A stretch of DNA of 29,838 nucleotides from a virus, in IMG/VR virus record IMGVR_UViG_3300028925_007938, positions 1-29,838 of that record; one strand, written 5' to 3'. Below, piece by piece: positions 6,520 through 11,401 of this stretch (position 1 is its first letter; the number at the start of each line of letters is the position of its first letter). The notes under the pieces were generated by a model. That model worked only from the letters and a program-made list of their open reading frames with translations. It did no database searches and was not told the origin of the DNA. Position numbers and translations under genes: made by a program.

Positions 6520-6774
6520 TTAATTTTCCCTTTTGTTTCGTTCCTCGTGATAAATGTAATAACTTTCTTTTAATAACTCTTGGTAAATAGTAAAGCTTGA
6601 CCCCCAAGTAATATCTTCTGTTTCATATAATGCTCCAGACTTTTCACACAGATAGTATAACTCTTGCGCCGACTCTAAGAAATCTTCAAGGCTATCAGAG
6701 TTTTTAATTTTTCTGTGCAAGTCTATCCAAAATAGATCACGCTCCATCATCATTTGATTTTTAACCGATCCCAT
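6520..6774 (-). CDS. Hypothetical early protein
   Basis: This 84-residue acidic and aromatic-rich protein was not recognised. It contains ERDLFWIDLHRKIKNSDSLE and LESAQELYYLCEKSGALYET, followed by ITWGSSFTIYQELLKESYYI and a charged tail. It is likely all-helical. GGGAG lies upstream of the start, and the start overlaps the preceding gene by 14 bases. Further Met codons at residues 8-10 are alternative starts. It belongs to the cluster of small proteins first expressed from the early operon. In many phages such genes encode host-takeover factors, though nothing here shows a target. Confidence 0.65.
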   Translation of the reverse strand: MGSVKNQMMMERDLFWIDLHRKIKNSDSLEDFLESAQELYYLCEKSGALYETEDITWGSSFTIYQELLKESYYIYHEERNKREN

Positions 6775-6946
6775 TGAAACTACTCCCTTCTATACTTTTA
6801 AATTCTTCTGCAATTATTTCTTTAGTTTTGTAACCTCCAAGTTTTTGATATAACATTCTTATATTGTAAGTTAAATCATAGCTTATTATATCTACTTCTA
6901 CTTGCTCGCGGTTCGTAAATCTGTAGTTAAATTCTGCTTCAGTCAT
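6761..6946 (-). CDS. Hypothetical protein, first gene of the early operon
   Basis: This 61-residue protein was not recognised. It begins MTEAEFNYRFTNREQVEVDI, has a short helical centre (DLTYNIRMLYQKLGGYKTKE) and ends in EFKSIEGSSFNGIG. GAGGGA stands eight bases before the ATG. It is the first open frame after a long structured leader, so any regulation in that leader acts directly on it. It overlaps the next gene by 14 bases. No motif gives a function. Confidence 0.65.
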   Translation of the reverse strand: MTEAEFNYRFTNREQVEVDIISYDLTYNIRMLYQKLGGYKTKEIIAEEFKSIEGSSFNGIG

Positions 6947-6966
6947 AATATTAATCCCTCAATTAA

Positions 6967-7029
6967 TTATATTCCTTTTGTTTTTTTACAGACACGAAGC
7001 CAAAGGAAATATAAAAGACTTCGTGTCTG
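6967..7029 (-). ncRNA. Hairpin with possible pseudoknot in the operon leader
   Basis: An 11-base perfect inverted repeat (6989-6999 with 7019-7029, CAGACACGAAG) encloses a 19-base loop. Part of that loop (7001-7014) is complementary at 12 of 14 positions to 6967-6980, just outside the stem. The two pairings interleave, as in an H-type pseudoknot, and the distal partner lies about 20 bases before the first gene's ATG at 6946. No U tract follows on the minus strand, so it is not an intrinsic terminator. Confidence 0.5.
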
Positions 7030-7176
7030 CTAGTTAAGCACCGAATGTGGAGGCCCATCAGTAAGTTACTCTAACTATTGTATGTGCAATAATTACCAGC
7101 AACCATAGACTTTAAAGTCATACGTTCTTGCTACGTATGATATCTATTAGAAGACACGTTTACTTAATTAATCTCA
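7030..7176 (-). repeat. Structured leader element, downstream copy
   Basis: Read on the minus strand, this begins GATTAATTAAGTA and ends ATTCGGTGCTTAACTAG, closely matching the ends of the element at 7324-7409. The interior contains the perfect stem CATACGT/ACGTATG and the palindrome GACTTTAAAGTC. The interior differs in length and sequence from the other copy, while the ends are conserved. Confidence 0.45.
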
Positions 7177-7211
7177 TAAAATTGGTTGTAATATGATAAG
7201 TGTCCAGCTGA

Positions 7212-7236
7212 TCATCTGGATAGTACTGGTGTACTG
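7212..7236. repeat. 25-base exact repeat, intergenic copy
   Basis: This is identical to 3942-3966 and in the same orientation. It lies between the two structured elements of the early leader. The dyad AGTAC-TGGT-GTACT suggests a protein-binding site. Confidence 0.9.
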
Positions 7237-7323
7237 ATTAACTTTTCTTCTTTAAATCCTTCTTCTAGCTTGCCGCTTTAAAGTGTTTTAGAATTCGCCT
7301 TTGTCCACCTCACTGCTTAACAA

Positions 7324-7409
7324 CTAATTAAGCATCGAATCCTATTGACTACTCAAACAGACCTTAGGTCTTTATGGTTCACAATAGTATGACTACTTAA
7401 TTAATCTCT
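7324..7409 (-). repeat. Structured leader element, upstream copy
   Basis: On the minus strand the ends TAATTAAG and CTTAATTA pair over eight bases. Inside, CTATTG pairs with CAATAG, and AGACC-TAA-GGTCT closes the tip. Internal loops on the two sides are of similar length (8/9 and 10/11), giving one long interrupted hairpin. It is not a tRNA: no T-arm or anticodon arm of the right geometry is present. Confidence 0.45.
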
Positions 7410-7422
7410 ACATTACTTATAC

Positions 7423-7454
7423 ATTATATTATACTAACTTATATATTAGTACAA
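7423..7454 (-). promoter_or_regulatory. Candidate early promoter
   Basis: On the minus strand, TTGTAC (7454-7449) is followed after 15 bases by TATAAT (7433-7428), overlapping a second TATAAT (7428-7423). The -10 matches are perfect but the spacing is short (15) or long (20). This would give a leader of about 470 bases for the early operon. Confidence 0.35.
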
Positions 7455-7463
7455 GTAATTTTG

Positions 7464-7550
7464 TTACGTTGATAAATATAATAATAGCACTGCCATTAGC
7501 CATGCTGATATTAGTGTGTAAGCTACAAGCTTGCATATAAATACACGCAT
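7464..7550 (-). CDS. 28-residue membrane peptide
   Basis: A short frame starts at ATG 7550, three bases after the stop of the DUF2958-like gene, and encodes MRVFICKLVAYTLISAWLMA followed by VLLLYLST. Nearly the whole peptide is one hydrophobic helix with two N-terminal basic residues, so it should insert with its N-terminus in the cytoplasm. GGAG lies about nine bases before the start, within the end of the previous gene, suggesting coupled translation. Single-helix phage peptides of this size often act as holin-like, toxin or membrane-protein-modulating factors, but nothing here picks one. It could be a chance frame. Confidence 0.45.
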   Translation of the reverse strand: MRVFICKLVAYTLISAWLMAVLLLYLST

Positions 7551-7553
7551 TAC

Positions 7554-7838
7554 CTAATACTCCATATCATTTATATTACATGGTTCGAAATACATATCTC
7601 TTTCTATTTGTGGTACGCCAAACATTTTCAATTCCCTTATTTGTTTAAGAGGAATTGTTCCGTATTCAGGTGTATCACAATTAATCATAGCCCAGCCCCA
7701 TACGATTTCTTCTTCTTCATCGCAATAGTTATGTAGCCACCATGTACCAGCACCATAAGGATTGAAAAGTTTAACTATAGCTTTGTCACTTTTATTTTTC
7801 CTTAAATTTTCTATGTCTGTTTCTCTTAGTAGTTCCAT
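7554..7838 (-). CDS. DUF2958-like protein
   Basis: The 94-residue product matches the DUF2958 pattern I know from phages and mobile elements. It has an N-terminal helix (ELLRETDIENLRKN), then KAIVKLFNPYGAGTWWLHNY, an acidic turn (DEEEEIVWGWAM), a TPEYGTIPLKQIRELKM segment, and a final IERDMYFEP. The KLFNP...TWW, PE.G..PL and ERD.YF blocks are the family's conserved positions. Family function is unknown; members often lie with DNA-metabolism genes in conjugative elements and phages. AAGGAG lies just before the start. The gene is separate from the main early operon and lies upstream of it on the same strand. Confidence 0.75.
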   Translation of the reverse strand: MELLRETDIENLRKNKSDKAIVKLFNPYGAGTWWLHNYCDEEEEIVWGWAMINCDTPEYGTIPLKQIRELKMFGVPQIERDMYFEPCNINDMEY

Positions 7839-8018
7839 TTGATTCTCCTTAGTTATATATTTAGATTAAATAAATTTTCATTGCAGTATTAAAGCTAAAA
7901 TTTAGAGTTCGATTTGAAGGAATTGCAACCCCCCCTCTACTTCAAGCGGTGTTGCACTTGCAACACACATCAAAGCTTCTCACCGCAGGTGAGTAAGTTA
8001 ATCTAATCCTCAGCCTAG
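7839..8018. other. Intergenic stretch with two short perfect hairpins
   Basis: No gene was seen. Two hairpins occur: TGTTGC-ACTT-GCAACA (7950-7965) and CTCACC-GCA-GGTGAG (7979-7993), plus a run of seven cytosines near 7930. The first shares its GC-ACTT-GC tip with a hairpin at 8752-8765. The region is likely the leader of the DUF2958-like gene. Confidence 0.5.
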
Positions 8019-8065
8019 AAAAAAATTTAAATTAGGCACCTCTCTTGTTAGGAGAGATACCTAAT
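8019..8065 (-). terminator. Rho-independent terminator of the 199-residue gene
   Basis: On the minus strand a hairpin with outer stem ATTAGG/CCTAAT and inner stem CTCTC/GAGAG (8031-8065) is followed by TTAAATTTTTTTC. This lies 15 bases past the stop of the gene at 8080. It has the strongest terminator layout in the window. Confidence 0.85.
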
Positions 8066-8079
8066 CTAGGTATAAGTTA

Positions 8080-8679
8080 TTATTTAGTTAACTTATATGC
8101 TTCCTTTCTAGCTTTCTGCTCTTCTTGTTTAGCATTATACCTTGCCATAGTATCGGTTTGTTGTTGCATCTTAACAACGTTACCTGTTGCAGGGTAAGGT
8201 ACATACATTTTCTTAGCTTTATTTAAGTAAGATATTTCAGCAACTATTTGCATCTCTTTGTATATAACAACTTGAGCTTCTAACTTATCTTGGTAATCTA
8301 AAGCGTTACTTAATTGCACATCAAGTTTAATGTTGCTTGGATCAATTACAAGTTCTTCATGCCAAGCCTTAGCTTCACCTCCTTTATCTGCTATACTTTT
8401 ATGTGCACTTTGAGTCATTCTAGATATAGCACTAATTAAATTTCCAGTCATTCTAACATCTAGAAAGTAGCTTCTGCTTTCAACTATACCTTCAAATGCT
8501 TCTTGCAATAAAGGTAGTACAGATTCTAATCTCTGAGCGTTGCTACCTTTGTAGTTTTCGTTCTTAATTAAATCTTTGTAACTATCTTCAAGCTTGCTTA
8601 TCGCCGATTGATCCTTGCTTTCTTCCACTTCACTGCTTTCACTCATAAAATCAGAAGTTTTCTTATTTAAATTTGTCAT
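8080..8679 (-). CDS. Hypothetical protein with its own leader and terminator
   Basis: This 199-residue protein has three parts: a Ser/Glu/Asp-rich disordered N-terminus (about residues 8-30), a helical core (ISKLEDSYKDLIKNENYKGS through LISAISRMTQSAHKSIAD), and a C-terminal charged helix rich in Gln, Lys and Glu. No family or active site was recognised. It stands alone on the minus strand between a structured non-coding region and a strong terminator, so it is regulated as a single-gene unit. That fits an abundant DNA-associated or regulatory protein; this is inference. AAAGGAA precedes the start by about ten bases. Its first nine codons plus about 70 bases of leader are duplicated in inverted orientation at 8938-9042. 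Confidence 0.8.
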   Translation of the reverse strand: MTNLNKKTSDFMSESSEVEESKDQSAISKLEDSYKDLIKNENYKGSNAQRLESVLPLLQEAFEGIVESRSYFLDVRMTGNLISAISRMTQSAHKSIADKGGEAKAWHEELVIDPSNIKLDVQLSNALDYQDKLEAQVVIYKEMQIVAEISYLNKAKKMYVPYPATGNVVKMQQQTDTMARYNAKQEEQKARKEAYKLTK

Positions 8680-8750
8680 TTTTTCGTTTCCTTTAGTTTG
8701 GTTGAAGTTTTAAATTAACACCCACCGAGCATATCCAAACAAGTATGTCA
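8654..8750 (-). repeat. Left arm of an inverted duplication (gene leader and first codons)
   Basis: Three blocks are identical to the right arm when reverse-complemented: 8728-8750 (23 bases), 8688-8712 (25 bases) and 8654-8685 (32 bases). They cover the leader, ribosome site and first nine codons of the 199-residue gene. Confidence 0.95.
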
Positions 8751-8751
8751 T

Positions 8752-8902
8752 CTCGCACTTGCGAGGCTTGAATATTTATTTGAAGATAATTTGTGTAGGC
8801 AACACGCCATCTGTCAAGGGTGAAGCGAATAGCTTCATAGCACATGCCCTTGACAGATTACTTGGGCCCTAACAGCAAATGCTTTGCTGTTAACTTACCA
8901 AG
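8752..8902. other. Cluster of perfect hairpins between the inverted arms
   Basis: Three hairpins occupy the spacer of the inverted duplication. One is CTCGC-ACTT-GCGAG at 8752-8765. A second has a 12-base stem at 8809-8820/8847-8858 (ATCTGTCAAGGG) enclosing TGAAGC-GAATA-GCTTCA. The third has a 10-base stem TAACAGCAAA-TGC-TTTGCTGTTA at 8870-8892, extended by CTTGG/CCAAG at 8861-8902. No coding frame of note was seen. Confidence 0.8.
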
Positions 8903-8937
8903 GGTAATAGCTGTACTAGGCACAACAAAAAAATATT

Positions 8938-9042
8938 TGACATACTTGTTTGGATATGCTGTGGACTTGGTTAATTATAAAACTTCAACCAAACTAAAGG
9001 AAGCACCTTAGAAAAAATGACAAATTTAAATAAGAAAACTTC
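8938..9042 (+). repeat. Right arm of the inverted duplication
   Basis: Blocks 8938-8960, 8978-9002 and 9011-9042 repeat the leader and first nine codons of the 199-residue gene, now facing right. Between blocks, six extra bases lie before the last block, so the ribosome site is further from the ATG than in the original. Confidence 0.95.
8955..8978 (+). promoter_or_regulatory. Repeated motif, copy 1 (candidate regulatory site)
   Basis: TATGCTGTGGACTTGG is followed by TTAATTAT. The same motif with one extra G occurs at 9346-9370, and a degenerate version (TATGCTCGGTGGGTG then TTAATT) faces left in the other arm of the inverted duplication. No clean sigma-70 hexamers fit. A site for a phage or host regulator is the likeliest reading. 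Confidence 0.45.
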
Positions 9043-9085
9043 CCTCCCATCGAGTCCTATAATCATAGGAGTCAGTGGGTTTTAA
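9017..9085 (+). pseudogene. 22-codon frame: duplicated start of the 199-residue gene
   Basis: The ATG and first nine codons (MTNLNKKTS) are those of the minus-strand gene starting at 8679, duplicated in inverted orientation. The frame then runs into unrelated sequence (LPSSPIIIGVSGF) and stops. The ribosome site AAAGGAA is about 16 bases from the ATG, compared with about ten in the original, so translation should be weak. It reads as a by-product of the duplication, though a leader peptide cannot be excluded. Confidence 0.6.
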
Positions 9086-9345
9086 AATGACCACTTCACT
9101 TGTCATTTTAAAACTATTCTAGAGCGTTAAGCGACCTCTATTATCATGAGCTTTAGCGAACTGATGATACTTGTCAATGCAAGTGTTTACCATATTCTTT
9201 GACCCGTGTCAAAGAAGAGCACACCTTTTTTTCGAATAACGCTGAGAAAAAAAGCCAATCAGTAACATATCTATGATATGGCTTATTGGCTGTGTTATGG
9301 TATATCAGATGCCATGGGTAGAACCATGGTGAATGATAAACCATA
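9055..9345 (+). ncRNA. Candidate large structured RNA: consecutive hairpins upstream of terS
   Basis: Nearly every base lies in a hairpin. In order these are TCCTAT/ATAGGA (9055-9070); a 13-base perfect stem GTTTTAAAATGAC (9079-9091/9102-9114); TAGAG/CTCTA (9120-9140); TATCAT/ATGATA (9142-9169); ACTTG/CAAGT (9169-9184); TTCTTTGAC/GTCAAAGAA (9195-9216); CTTTTTTTC/GAAAAAAAG (9225-9254); AGCCAAT/ATTGGCT enclosing CATATC/GATATG (9253-9291); and a nested hairpin at 9296-9345. No frame longer than about 20 codons is present. It could act as RNA, or as DNA structure at an origin or packaging site. Confidence 0.5.
9296..9345. other. Symmetric nested hairpin with twin CCATGG
   Basis: Outer stem TATGGT/ACCATA, a one-base by one-base loop, TATCA/TGATA, a four-by-four internal loop, then CCATGG-GTAGAA-CCATGG. 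All internal loops are symmetric. A similar CCATGG pair recurs at 9830-9846 on the other side of terS. Confidence 0.6.
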
Positions 9346-9370
9346 TATGCTGTGGACTTGGGTTAATTAT
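9346..9370 (+). promoter_or_regulatory. Repeated motif, copy 2 (candidate regulatory site)
   Basis: TATGCTGTGGACTTGGG is followed by TTAATTAT, matching 8955-8978 with one inserted G. It lies immediately after the nested hairpin and about 80 bases before terS, so it may control late transcription. Confidence 0.45.
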
Positions 9371-9401
9371 TGCTATCTTGCAGAATAACCATTATGTTGG
9401 C

Positions 9402-9430
9402 TTGACATGTTAAAGCTTAGGTGCGATAAC
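9402..9430 (+). promoter_or_regulatory. Candidate promoter of the late operon
   Basis: A perfect TTGACA (9402-9407) is followed after 17 bases by GATAAC (9425-9430). Transcription would begin near 9437, leaving a very short leader whose first bases are the AAGGGG ribosome site of terS. The short leader lowers confidence. Confidence 0.45.
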
Positions 9431-9447
9431 TATCCAAGGGGAATGAT

Positions 9448-9828
9448 ATGAAATTAGCAAAGACAATGAATATACAGATAAGTAGTAAAGCTAAGTTATT
9501 AGTTGATACTCTCGTATCTACTGGTTGTACTATTACAAAAGCATCTAAGCTAGCAGGATATAAAGGAAATAGTTCTAGAGTATCTGCTTCTCGTATGTTA
9601 CGTAAACCAGAAGTACAAGAGTACATGGCTCAAGAAGTCCGTAGGTCTTTCGGTTTACTCTCGGCTAAAGCTATATCTAAGATTAGTCAGTTAAGTTCTG
9701 GTGCTAAGAGTGAGTATGTTGCACTAGAAGCTAGCAAAGATATACTAGATAGGGCTGGGTTCAAAGCACCTGACCAGCACCAGCATTTGCTGGGCGGTAA
9801 TTTGTCTGTGAATATTGATTTGGGCTAG
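9448..9828 (+). CDS. Terminase small subunit
   Basis: The 126-residue product has an N-terminal helix-turn-helix (residues about 12-55, with GCTITKASKLAGYKG and the RVSASRMLRKPEVQEYM helix). A helical middle (LLSAKAISKISQLSSGAKSE) follows, then the typical end EASKDILDRAGFKAP. Small subunits recognise the phage DNA at the packaging start site and stimulate the large subunit. The helix-turn-helix, the 'LxxPEVxxYM' helix and the 'AxxxILDRAG' segment are hallmarks of this family. AAGGGG precedes the ATG. The large subunit lies 2.2 kb downstream, separated by six small genes. Twin CCATGG motifs flank the gene and could be its binding sites. Confidence 0.85.
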   Translation: MKLAKTMNIQISSKAKLLVDTLVSTGCTITKASKLAGYKGNSSRVSASRMLRKPEVQEYMAQEVRRSFGLLSAKAISKISQLSSGAKSEYVALEASKDILDRAGFKAPDQHQHLLGGNLSVNIDLG

Positions 9829-9829
9829 G

Positions 9830-9846
9830 CCATGGTATATCCATGG
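9830..9846. repeat. Twin CCATGG motif after terS
   Basis: CCATGG-TATAT-CCATGG, two bases past the terS stop, resembles the CCATGG-GTAGAA-CCATGG pair at 9312-9329 upstream of the gene. ATGGTATATC is also shared between the two sites. Confidence 0.6.
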
Positions 9847-9849
9847 TCA

Positions 9850-9882
9850 TTCGCCCCCATCTTTCGATGAGGGGGGGGCGAA
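9850..9882. other. GC-rich hairpin after terS
   Basis: TTCGCCCCC (9850-9858) pairs with GGGGGCGAA (9874-9882), with ATC-TTTC-GAT inside and five unpaired purines on one side. No U tract follows on either strand, so it is not a standard terminator. It may be an RNA-processing or stability element between terS and the next genes. Confidence 0.6.
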
Positions 9883-9931
9883 AAATTGAATCTTGACATC
9901 TAGTAATGGTGTTGCTCACAGAATTTTTTCC

Positions 9932-9960
9932 TTCAAGGTTCGTTCAACATATGATATAAG
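9932..9960 (+). promoter_or_regulatory. Weak candidate promoter
   Basis: TTCAAG (9932-9937), 17 bases, then TATAAG (9955-9960), 34 bases before the start of the 45-residue gene. The -35 is poor, so this is tentative. Confidence 0.3.
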
Positions 9961-9993
9961 TTATTGGTGAACACAATTACAAAGGAGAATGAC

Positions 9994-10131
9994 ATGGCAA
10001 AAGGCAAACCGCACTACCTTCCAAATGGTAAAACATATACTGGTTCTACTCATAAAACGAATGGTAAACTAATGAGTGGTGTAAAACATACAACGACAAG
10101 TAAACTTTTAAGCCACACTAAAAAGAAATAA
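9994..10131 (+). CDS. 45-residue basic protein of the KGKPHYL type
   Basis: A short frame begins at ATG 9994 behind AAGGAG and encodes MAKGKPHYLPNGKTYTGSTH followed by KTNGKLMSGVKHTTTSKLLS and a Lys-rich end. The repeated pattern 'G-K-x-Y/M-x-G-x-x-H-K' suggests a small two-strand unit used twice. I know similar peptides from marine phage genomes, usually beside a DUF6321 protein, as here. The strong positive charge fits binding to DNA or to an acidic virion surface, but function is not established. The next gene follows after five bases. Confidence 0.75.
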   Translation: MAKGKPHYLPNGKTYTGSTHKTNGKLMSGVKHTTTSKLLSHTKKK

Positions 10132-10136
10132 GTATT

Positions 10137-10433
10137 ATGAAAACTCCAGCTTGGACAAGAAAAGAAGGCAAGAATCCTAAAGGTGGACTCAACGCTAAAG
10201 GTCGTGCTTCATACAAAGGTGGTACATTAAAAGCTCCTGTTAAGTCTGGAGACAATCCCAGGCGATCATCTTTCCTAGCGAGAATGGGCAATATGAAAGG
10301 CCCTGAAAAAAAAGATGGTAAACCTACAAGACTTCTGTTATCGTTGCAAGCATGGGGAGCATCAAGTAAAGCTGACGCTAGACAAAAAGCAAAGAGAATG
10401 TCTGTCAGGTTAAAGAATAAAAAGGATAAATAG
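10137..10433 (+). CDS. DUF6321-like basic protein
   Basis: The 98-residue product reads TPAWTRKEGKNPKGGLNAKG, then RASYKGGTLKAPVKSGDNPR, RSSFLARMGNMKGPEKKDGK and PTRLLLSLQAWGASSKADAR. I recognise this as the DUF6321 pattern seen in marine phages and some bacteria. It is rich in Lys, Arg and Gly, with few acidic residues and no transmembrane segment. The conserved FLARM and LxAWGASSKADAR blocks are intact, so the gene is likely functional. The family has no known activity; nucleic-acid binding or a packaged virion role is inferred from charge and position. It ends directly before the next start. Confidence 0.75.
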   Translation: MKTPAWTRKEGKNPKGGLNAKGRASYKGGTLKAPVKSGDNPRRSSFLARMGNMKGPEKKDGKPTRLLLSLQAWGASSKADARQKAKRMSVRLKNKKDK

Positions 10434-11381
10434 ATGGCATACAAAGTCGGTGACAACAAGAACCTAGGCAAGAAGAGAACTAAATGGGAGGAACGAAAAG
10501 CTAATAATAGAACATATACTGGTACTTTAAAACTAGGACAACAACCAAGAGGAAACGATGGGGGGCTTGTATTTAAAAACGCAAGAGGTGGTTGGCAAGA
10601 AAAAAGTAATATTAAGCTTCCTTTAAGAAAACCAGGAAGTGACATTAAGCTTCCTTTAGGTCGTACTGTTCCGTTATCTCAATCAGCACCCAAAGCCGTT
10701 AAACATACAAATACAGCAAACACAGACTTTGATAAGCGTTTTAATTCAATCGCAGGAAATGACAGACTAGATAGGAAGAGAGCTCTTATGAGTTCAAAGG
10801 CATATAAAACTAAATACAACAAAAGCGTGAACCATCTAAATAATAAAGATTATAAGCCACCAGTTATTAACAAACTTTTACCATTATCAAATATTAATTC
10901 AAACTTTAAACTGCTTAATAAAGCTAGTTCTGCTGTGTCTGATTATGTAGTTAAACAAGCAGAGAGATATGTACATAATGTACAAGGAAATAAAGGAAAC
11001 GAAATTTTAGGTGTCCCATTGGAAACTTTAATAACAGCAGGAAAAAAAATTGCTACAAGTTCTAAGAACACTATAAAAGGTGGAAGAAATTTATACAAAG
11101 CAATTACTGAGGCAAGCAATGTAAAAAGAATGAAGGCTGATGTAAATAAAGCGACAACTAAAGGAGTATCATTGTTGAATCTTATCGCTGGTAAAGCTGA
11201 TGCTGTAATAAATAAACCAAAAAATAGATTCGAGGAAAGAAAAAACAGACCTGTTCTGAGTTTAGCGGAATATCAGAAACAATACGAAAAAGGCATAGAC
11301 CCCTCATTTGTTGGAAAGATGCGTAGAAGAGCAGCTTTAAGAAATCCTAGTAAGTACAAAAGTCTGTTTTTTACTGATTAA
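10434..11381 (+). CDS. Hypothetical basic protein
   Basis: This 315-residue protein is strongly basic and Asn-rich, with no recognised family. The first 110 residues look disordered and contain an in-frame repeat: the DNA segment ATTAAGCTTCCTTTA occurs at 10611 and 10644 and encodes IKLPL twice, 11 codons apart. Residues about 150-260 have helical character with many Lys and Ala. The C-terminus (RFEERKNRPVLSLAEYQKQY) is again basic. It starts the base after the DUF6321-like stop, with no separate ribosome site visible beyond AAGGATAAATAG. It fits the cluster of small basic proteins between terS and terL; a packaged DNA-binding protein is possible. Confidence 0.75.
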   Translation: MAYKVGDNKNLGKKRTKWEERKANNRTYTGTLKLGQQPRGNDGGLVFKNARGGWQEKSNIKLPLRKPGSDIKLPLGRTVPLSQSAPKAVKHTNTANTDFDKRFNSIAGNDRLDRKRALMSSKAYKTKYNKSVNHLNNKDYKPPVINKLLPLSNINSNFKLLNKASSAVSDYVVKQAERYVHNVQGNKGNEILGVPLETLITAGKKIATSSKNTIKGGRNLYKAITEASNVKRMKADVNKATTKGVSLLNLIAGKADAVINKPKNRFEERKNRPVLSLAEYQKQYEKGIDPSFVGKMRRRAALRNPSKYKSLFFTD

Positions 11382-11401
11382 AAGGAATTAATCTATTACT
11401 A

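Larger units (their letters stand above)
6947..7463 (-). promoter_or_regulatory. Gene-free leader of the early operon
   Basis: These 517 bases hold no convincing gene on either strand. On the minus strand they form the leader of the early operon. They contain two diverged copies of a structured element, one copy of a 25-base repeat, a pseudoknot-like arrangement just before the first gene, and near-consensus -10 hexamers at the upstream end. A 31-codon minus-strand frame (6963-7058) lacks a ribosome site. Confidence 0.6.

Noticed and set aside
6989-7029. Intrinsic terminator at the 11-base inverted repeat
   Set aside because: On the minus strand an A tract, not a T tract, follows; on the plus strand the T tract precedes the stem.
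6963-7058. A 31-codon minus-strand frame in the early leader
   Set aside because: It has no ribosome site, runs straight through the hairpin and pseudoknot arms, and has no recognisable protein pattern.
7324-7409. A tRNA gene, suggested by the paired ends and an ATTCGAT segment
   Set aside because: The arms do not match tRNA geometry, there is no 7-base anticodon loop or proper T arm, and no CCA-like end.
8654-9042. Insertion sequence or transposon with inverted ends
   Set aside because: The spacer of 187 bases has no coding capacity, no target-site duplication is visible, and the arms are a gene leader rather than transposon ends.
9850-9882. Rho-independent terminator after terS
   Set aside because: The GC-rich stem is strong, but no run of T follows it on either strand.
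10118-10645. A 175-codon minus-strand frame
   Set aside because: It lies opposite two well-supported plus-strand genes, is rich in Leu, Ser, Pro and Phe as expected for the complement of Lys/Gly-rich genes, and has no ribosome site.
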